This document shows positions 1-8,000 of a stretch of 22,642 bases of DNA, piece by piece. This DNA is from Apostichopus leukothele (Eukaryota; Echinodermata; Holothuroidea; Aspidochirotida; Stichopodidae). The notes below the pieces were generated by a model that worked only from the letters and a program-made list of their open reading frames with translations, was not told the DNA's origin and did no database searches. Position numbers and translations under genes: made by a program. The stretch covers positions 1,428,735-1,451,376 of the forward strand of contig JAAAKB020000024.1 in NCBI GenBank assembly GCA_010014835.2, written 5' to 3'. How positions within the stretch are numbered: position 1 is the stretch's first letter; every line of letters begins with the position of its first letter.

Positions 1-1524
1 CTCCCGCTCCACCCACCCCCCCCCCCCCGCTCCCTTTCCCTACACGAACAGAGATCCGGGATTTATATGTTTAATGCTTAACTATGCTTTTTCTGAGATT
101 GGAATTTCCCTTTACTTGACACCCCTTTACACCATGTCCTCGATGCAGATCTCCCTTTGTAGCAAACTATTCCTCTCCGTGAAGCGTTATGGCCTTATAT
201 GAGAACATTACGCACCTTGATAACCTGTCTGTTAGCGTATAACTTATTACAAGACTTGATAAATGGGCACTCTAAGACAGAAATAAAACTTGATTTGACA
301 ACAAAAATAAGAAGAGCATAGGCCTACCCCTCTTGCCGGAGAGTGATTTTTTGTTATCTGCTATTGCGGGCAACATTACATAAGATTGCGAGATAAAGAA
401 CGTTAGGAGAGGTGTGGTGAATGCTTATCGAAAACGGGTATTTATTTTCTTCTATAATCATATGAAGTCAAATTCCATGCATGCACGCCTAACATTGTAG
501 TTTCTATAAATTATGAAAAGCCTAATGGTTAGGCTTTGGCATGCCTAACTTAAACTATAGCATTAGCAGTAAACATGTTACAGTAACATCGTAGTGTTCC
601 GATGGAAAATGGGGGTGTCAACGCTTATAAGACAACAGCGACATCACTGTGTGTAAGGTAGCGTAATGGTAATACGTGGGTGGCCTCCTCAACAATGAAC
701 CTTGTAACAATAAAGCCATGACTGGAGTCACATATTCTCCAAACTGAAGATGCTGGACGAAAAGATTTCCCCATAGACATTGTACAGGTCCTTGGGTCTC
801 AGGTAAAAGAGACAACTCTTTGCCATGGTGCAGCTATGGGCAGATATGTAATGCTATTGAAGGCCTATTGTTGCTTGTATAGGCTAGGCCATGTGTCCTG
901 CAATTATTGTACAATTAATTACAATTATTGTAATTTTTTCTACATAATTTTCATTTAACATTGTACAAAATTTGAGGACTTCTTGAACATATTTGCTGTC
1001 CTTCTGTACCGTGATATTTTGCAAACAGTTTCTCCATTCTCAAAAAGTAGCGTTATAAATTGCAATTGAATTGTGCGTTGCACTGAAAATAGAATTTTAG
1101 TCACGTTTGCCACACTGCGGGTAATATTTGTATAGAAAAGATTCCCTCATATGTCACAGGCTTTTCAGCTGGCATTTCTTGTGGGAGATCTTGATAGTCT
1201 TAGCAAGCCCTGCCCCTATATGTTCATGGTAAAACATATATGCTGCATTTTGTATTTAAATTATAAACTGGCTCCTGGTTCCCACCAAGTGGCTCCTAGG
1301 GACATACCAATAAGCCTGTGACCTAGGAATGACTTTCACAGAAAGTGGTCCCTTGACCTCAAAATCCTAATTTCACCCCTGCTATCATGACACATTTATT
1401 GTCATCAGTATCGCAGGTGCTCCCTACAATATGCTAGAGAAGGTTAACTATAAAACAAAAGGCAAGAAGATCTAAGGGTCCAACCTAAACACACAACTTT
1501 TAACCTGGAATTTCTACATTGAGA
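1..1524. other. Upstream stretch without a recognised gene
   Basis: I see no credible coding exon here. The first 50 bases are C-rich low-complexity sequence. The rest is AT-rich with short open frames that lack any family signature. A small perfect inverted repeat at 517-537 is listed separately. The promoter and any non-coding first exon of the downstream zinc-finger gene may lie here, but I cannot place a transcription start. Confidence 0.5.
517..537. repeat. Short perfect hairpin, 9-bp stem with 3-nt loop
   Basis: AAAGCCTAA and TTAGGCTTT flank the loop TGG. The related word GCATGCCTAAC follows at once, and GCACGCCTAAC lies about 30 bases upstream. It is probably part of a small, unidentified dispersed repeat. 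No function is claimed. Confidence 0.6.
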
Positions 1525-1863
1525 GCCTGGTGGCCAATTGGCTAAGGCGTTGGACTCGTGATCCAAGGAATGCTGGTTCGATGTCTGCGTAGTTCACTAC
1601 ATCGTGTCCTTGGGCAAGAGTCTTTATCACAATTGCCTCTCTCCACCCAGGGGTTAAATGGGTACCTGTGAGGTAACTTGTCACTGGGCGCAGTATATAA
1701 CTGCAGACGACTGGAGGGACTGTCTCTGTGACAGGTTATCATTGACCAGGGGTAATATAAGATCTGTAAAGCGCATTGAAACCTTGGTATAAAGCCCTGT
1801 ATAAATTGAACATTATTATTGTTATTATTATTATTATTGTTATTAATACTATTATTATTATAA
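1525..1863 (+). mobile_element. tRNA-derived SINE with ATT-rich tail
   Basis: The 5' part is tRNA-like. It has a box A-like TGGCCAATTGG (1531-1541), an anticodon-arm-like stem TTGGA/TCCAA around a 7-nt loop, and a box B-like GGTTCGATGTC (1575-1585), the layout of an internal Pol III promoter. A body of about 200 bp without tRNA character follows. It ends in a LINE-type tail with the words AAAGCGCATTGAAACC and GTATAAATTGAACATT, then an ATT/GTT microsatellite. The acceptor stem is not intact, so this is a retroposon and not a working tRNA gene. It sits about 135 bp upstream of the predicted start codon of the zinc-finger gene. The exact ends are uncertain because I found no target-site duplication. 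Confidence 0.75.
1811..1863. repeat. ATT-type microsatellite at the SINE 3' end
   Basis: An imperfect run of ATT with GTT and ACT interruptions. It is the usual simple-repeat tail of a tRNA-SINE mobilised by a LINE of the L2/CR1/RTE type. Confidence 0.8.
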
Positions 1864-1998
1864 ATTTATCTCCCTTAAAGCTTCATTCCTAATGTTATGG
1901 TCCATTATCCAATACTTTTTCAGGTAGTTTTCAATTTTATTCCACAGAAAATATCCAGCATTCATTGAGAAACTTCCCTTGATGCCCTACCAACGAAA

Positions 1999-2008
1999 AT
2001 GATTTGGG
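1999..2008 (+). CDS. Exon 1 coding part: start codon and M-I-W-G of the NPL domain
   Basis: Exon 2 opens inside a phase-1 codon just before K-T-L-D-P-G-K, where NPL domains normally read (F)WG-x-x-x-PGK. The word ATGATTTGGG followed by donor GTTAGT fits exactly: it supplies Met-Ile-Trp and the first base of a Gly codon. There is an A at -3, and an in-frame TGA at 1966-1968 fixes the start. A pyrimidine-rich acceptor ending CCACAG at 1947 suggests this exon is about 61 nt (1948-2008), with a non-coding exon further upstream. The donor is acceptable but not ideal, with T at +3. Confidence 0.65.
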
Positions 2009-5000
2009 GTTAGTGTGTTCTATACATTTAAGAGAAAAGTGTTCTGACAGAAGGTAGACTTTGTTTGTTACTTGTAAACAATACTACTGTTTCGTCTATG
2101 GATCAGATTATGCTGGCAATTTAAAGCCTCATTATATTCATTCCATTATAAACACAAGCTAACCAATCTCTAACTCTTCAATCATTTTTAGTACAATTGT
2201 GCAGTAGATAATCATAATGACAACGTACTTTTTACCAAAATGTTGACCTAGATTGAACTAATGATTCAAACCAAAACATTAGTGTCTCATCAAAACATGA
2301 ATGATAACATGAGATATTGAGACTGGGTTTTTAGTTAGTAGTGTGGAATATTTTTCCCCTTCAATGTTAGTTTCACATTGTTTCCCTGAAAATGCTTTTA
2401 AATAATGGTGCTTGGCATAGGGACTGCGTAAAAAAACAATTTAAAGGTTAATTCATGTGTCGGTGCATGCATCCAAGTAATGTTTGGATGGGATTTTGTT
2501 TCATGAAACACCAGTGTGTCTGTTTGCATTTTTCATTCTCTTGATCTCTGCACATGGGCCTGTGAGGCTTTAAGCATCATATTGATATTACAAGTCACAA
2601 GCCATTTGTGTTCAATGTGGAACAGCTCTGATGTTAAATGTTAACCAAGATGTGTATTGAGGGCTTCATCTTTTGATATGCAAGGAATTCAGAAGTGTCA
2701 AAACAACCTTGTATTTCTTGCTGATATTCTGCTGTTTGTTGTTTGTCTATGGTTCCACCGTTTCATGTACATTATTTTAAAACAAGATAAAGTTTAACAA
2801 TTTGATAAATGTGTTTTCTGCTCAGTAATTTTTCTATAGTCATCCTTTCTACCCTCTCATTAGGCAAAACCTTGGATCCTGGGAAACTGTACACAGAAGT
2901 TGTACATACAGACATCCACCTGTCCATGGCTGCACTTGAAAGCCGGGGTAACCGAGGTAGGTCGCACTCCGATAGCGACTGCAAGATGTTTCTCTGGATT
3001 TTATGTGGCAGGAATTCAGAGATTTCAGTGCTGTTGTAACTCTGAGCACAATTATTTAGTTGTAGTACTGTTTCAGTCTTTCAGTTGAATAGTCAAACTA
3101 TGATAACATATTGTGACTAGTTTTTAATCCTGATCATGCACTTCAAATTATGAATTTTATTTTCTGATGAGTCTGGTTCAAATTTGCCAATTAAACCATT
3201 TGCAAAAGTTGACATGTGACACTTTAAGCTGTTATAAACATTCATGACAAGATCATCTTGTATTTCTATTATGAAATCAGTGTTAAGTGGCATTAGCTTT
3301 CTAAAATACCTTATGTTGAACAGCTTGCCGATGTATAGGCTATCTTTGCTTGGAAGCATGCATCTTTTTAAGTGCAGTGGTGTAAGATCTTATCCCTCAC
3401 GTTCAAAATTTCAGTCAAAATGTGGGTATCGTGTCAACATATTACAAGACTCACACAGATCTGTGGCATGTTGGATGTCCCTTATAAGAAGAACTGTTCT
3501 GGTGGGGGCTAAAGGTCATCTGCAGTTATCGATGGTCAAGGCTAAGATCATAATCATTTACATTTAAAACAAAGTCAAAAGCATAAGATGTGTAGAATTC
3601 TTAATAAGTCGCTCCAGAAAGGACATTGCAGAGACAATCATTTTAATGTTAATCACATTAAAACGATAAATTGTGTTTGTAAACTGGATGACTATCAATA
3701 CTCTATTAATGAATGGTGACTACTGCATATTCATATTGTCAGTAAGTGGAGGCTCACCAGCAACCCACATGTTGATAAAATGGATAAAATGAACTTCTCA
3801 CTGGCATTAACCTCGGTTACAAGAAACATCAGTTACTGTGCAGTCCAACAATATTTGCTGATATCAATGTGGGGCTCATGTTAGGTACAGAAATCTTGCC
3901 AATTTTTAACAGACAATTTTAAGCGACTTATCATGTGTTTACTTTATGTACTTCATGTCTACTGCAAGGGCTTTTCCCTCATCTGCTGGCAAACGGCAAA
4001 ATCCGACGGCATTTAGTCAGTAAATAGCCAAAAATTCTGGGCTGTGAGTTGGTCCTTGCTAAAGGGTGTACTTCCTACTCATTAACATAAATACAATATT
4101 TTGTTTTCATATGGCAGGTGCTGAATATAGCGGTTACTCTCAGGTGATGCTGAAAACAGCAGAGGCAGAATTCTTGCTCTGCACATTGGTTCATGGAATG
4201 ATTTTTCAACAAACCTTGGATGTTCAACTCAAGAAAGGAGAAGAAATATCTGTCTACACAGAAGGGAAAAGTATGTGTTACACACCAAGTATATATATAT
4301 GTTATGTTGAGATCAGTTTGGTATAAGAGATGCCAGAATTATAGTTTGATAGAAGTTGTTATCACATTAGAAAACTGGCCTGTAATATGTTTGCTGGAAA
4401 ATCCACTTGTGGTTGATAGGGGAAGCCAGGGATGCAATATCTTGAAGTAGGCTTGTGTGTTTGTAATCATGTCAGCATGTGTCATTTTGAAGAATGTCCT
4501 TTACCAAGTTCTTAGAAGCCTATTCTTTATAGTGAAGGTGCAATCTTGCAAGTCAGACAGTTAAACAACTATCAGACTTACCAGGTGAATGTCCCTCAGT
4601 GAAATATGAGTGTGTTTGGGGTAAGGGTAAATTAAATAGAAGTCAAAATGAGGTGGACAATAATATTTACAAACATATCTCTGGAAAGGAAATAAGAGGC
4701 CATAGCCAACAAGTATGAGGTTGGCAACATTTTCAATTTTCAATTTCTGTTGACCACAAGTGAACTTTGACCCTCTCCAGTGATAACTGTATATTTTAAC
4801 TAAATGCACGTCCAAGTACAAAATGTGCATTTGATTCATCCCTTGAACTTTTCTAGGTGAGACAAGAAACCTTGTGAGGAAGAAAGCAAGAACTGCTGAA
4901 ATATTTAGTGGCAGCATTGTTCACCTTCATGCCCACAATAACATACATAAAGTATCAAATTTCTTCTAGTTGTGATGTGCTCCACTGACAAACTGAAAGC

Positions 5001-8000
5001 TGAAAATGCTTCTCCACCTGTAGAATGCAAATGTCAAAACCTTTAGATGATAGATTGTCAAGTTGGTACAGCCAAATAGGTCATATTGATTAATAATATC
5101 ATATTTATTTTTATTTGAATATATGGCTTCAGTTTGAAAATAAATGTGGCAAATCATATATCCTCATTATTCCAGATAAAGTCCATCTCACAGGATATTC
5201 AATTAGCTTAGGAGAAAATCTTGTAAGTTCAGTGAGTGGACGGACAGGAAGAAGCAACAATCAAGATGGTGCCGCCCTTCATTCAGATTCAGACAGTGGT
5301 AGGTATGCTAATCAATGACTATAAAATAACAAACTTACAGATTCAGACAGCCGTAGATATGCTTATCAATGACTATAAAATAACAAACTTACAGATTTAG
5401 ACAGTGGTAGGGATGCCAATCAATGACTATAAAATAACAAACTTACAGATTCAGACAGTGGTAGGTATGCTAATCAATGACTGTAAACTAACAAACTTAC
5501 ATGGTTTGGTCGTTTCAGGGAGTTGACTTTGTATATATATTCAGATCTGTTTGTCACATTTTAATGAGTTAGGTGCAAAGTGGAGGAAACATCTAACTTT
5601 TGTTTTGTGTTTTCAGTTGCAAGTTCCCAAGATGGGGTGCACTGCCCTGTGATCAAAACTGAATACCAAGAGTCTGAGTTAGAGGAGTTTTGGCAGGCGT
5701 CTAGGTCAGAGTCATTTACAATGGCACCGTTACCCTGTGGAACTTCGGACTTGATGCGTTGGGTGGAACTAAGAAATAGGACCATGGATGGCGTATCAAA
5801 CTATGGACCAAGACTGGAAGGAGTACATGAGGCAACAAGATTGAATAGCTACACCTTATCACACCAGAGAACGAGCAAAAACCCAGAGAAGGATGTTGCA
5901 AACTCTGCTTCTGTAGGTGCGTAGTATACCAGCAGTATCCTCTCAATGTTTGTAGCTTATCTTAGCTTGCCACTTTCTCCTTCCCTATAGTTATACATCA
6001 AGATATACGGTCAACTTAAGACATTTTTGACAAAAATCTCTTACACCTATAGATGAACCAACTTAAATTGGACATTCACTGAATAAGGTAGATGTCGATG
6101 TATGACATCATCAAGCCACCAGTGCTTCATTTCTTTAATGGTTTCTCTGTCTTTATTAAAATGCAATGTTGAATCTAACATATTGAAACTCTTAACATGA
6201 CCTAATGATGTCATTAGTACAACATTGTTAACATTCTACCTTGAAAATAGGAAGAAAACAAAGAGAAAGTAAAGGTTTTCAGATCCTAATGAAACTATGA
6301 CATTACAGATTTACATAATGACAGCTTCTAGGCTAGGATATGTCCCACATCAAACAACATTTTCCATAGCTGTTTGGTAGGGGAAGATTGAGGGAGGGGG
6401 GAGGGGGGTTGCTCACTTCAACAATCTCTGCAATATGAGCCAAGGATAATGGTTGGGTTTGTGCCCCCTTTAGTGTTATGTATGACAATGCAAAAGTACC
6501 AAAATGGAATGGAAAAAACAAAACATTTTGACAAAAATAAAAATACCAGTATGGGTTCATTATGTTGTTGTGAACACTTTGAAGTGAATTACAACTGCAT
6601 CCTCTGAATTAACTTAATTAGCATGAATAAGCCAGTTGATGGGATTATATCACTTTCCTGTTCAGAATGTTTTGTTAGCATCTTATTTTTGGTGCTGTGA
6701 GGGAGGCGAAAGAAATCTATGAAACAGTGATGGTGTGTGTCACTGTATGTGACACTTGTATGTAAACACCGTAACTCAAAAAGATAATAGTGAATTAACT
6801 CATACCTAGTATGTGGATCTGTCTTATTGAGTACAAGAAGCCTATTGTTTTCTGTGAAGTCCAATGGTCACTTGGGGTCAACAGCAGTCAAACTCAAAAC
6901 GTACATCTTTGTTGAACTACTTAGTACGTAGATCCAGCTTGGTGAAATCAGTGGGGTCAAAGGTCATTTGTAGTCAACAGAGGTTAAATTCTGAAAACCT
7001 TGTAAATATGATGACTTAAAAATGACATTTTTGCTGACGTTTATACTTGGTATGTAGGTTCCCCTTGGTGAGTATGGAAACTCTATTGAAATTGGTGTAA
7101 GTCCAAGGTCATTTGCAGTCTACACAGGTCAAAGTCTGAAAACCTTGTAACTAGGATAACTCAGTATGTAGCTATTTGCCCTTTGAAGCCTTAAAAAACA
7201 TTTCCACATTTTTCCATTATCATATTTCTCTTACTGAATGAAGAGAAAGAAGGAATATAAGATTATATTGACAAACGATCAAGCATGAGTCTTTCAATGA
7301 ACTTTTTTGGTTTACAGCTGAGTTGAGACAGATGTTGAACCAGGATTCAGAGGATGACATCAGTTCTGGAAGTGAAGATGAAAGGCAGCCAAGCTCTGGG
7401 AGGGAAGCGTCATCCCCTAATCAGGACCAGCTCACAGCTCTCCATCAGTTAAAGTCACCTCCTATTACGCAGAGAATCAATGCTGTGGTGGCTCAGAAAG
7501 GTGAGGAGTATGGCTGGCATTGTGTGAAACTGCTCAATGATTTGGAAAGTGAAATGTGTCCCACTATCAGGCATGGCAGGACATACATCTTGGCAGTCCT
7601 CCAAGCTAGTCTAACAACTCAATTAAAGATTACAAGGGTGAAACAATTGACTTCATGGGAGGCTCCCCTGTCAAGAGTAATGATGGGGATGAGGGGTAAC
7701 CCATAATAATATTGAAGTATCTTACTTCATGAATATAGACAAAAGTTGGATTTTCCTACCTCCATATTTCCTAGTTCCAAGCAGAAACAAAACAACACAT
7801 TTTGTTTATGCTGGTATGGTGATGTTGGTACAAAAGAAGCATACTTTTACATGACATTTCCATCTGTTTGTCGTTAATATTCATCAAATTGCAAGAAACG
7901 TGAAAGAACGAAACGTTCCATGATTTTAATCCTTGGCATATTAGGTTTGTCACCCTACATTCATACAATCAACCGTGTTGTTTTTTGTGTGCATATCATG

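Larger units (their letters stand above)
5917..7317 (+). other. Intron 5
   Basis: GTGCGT to GGTTTACAG, 1401 bp. A G-rich low-complexity patch lies near 6388-6410, and a degenerate tandem repeat family at about 6740-7165 is described separately. No nested gene was recognised. Confidence 0.65.

Noticed and set aside
1525-1600. Functional tRNA gene
   Set aside because: Box A and box B are present but the acceptor stem does not close, and a SINE body with a simple-repeat tail follows.
2809-2863. ATG at 2809 in frame with exon 2 as the gene start
   Set aside because: The leader it adds has no domain match and removes the conserved WG at the head of the NPL domain. A good acceptor (CTCATTAG) separates it from exon 2.
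3117-3567. Overlapping open frames on both strands in intron 2
   Set aside because: No domain, AT-rich composition and no support from splice sites; they lie inside a well-supported intron.
4561-4917. 118-codon minus-strand open frame in intron 3
   Set aside because: The residue mix resembles no protein, and part of it overlaps the degenerate repeat family.
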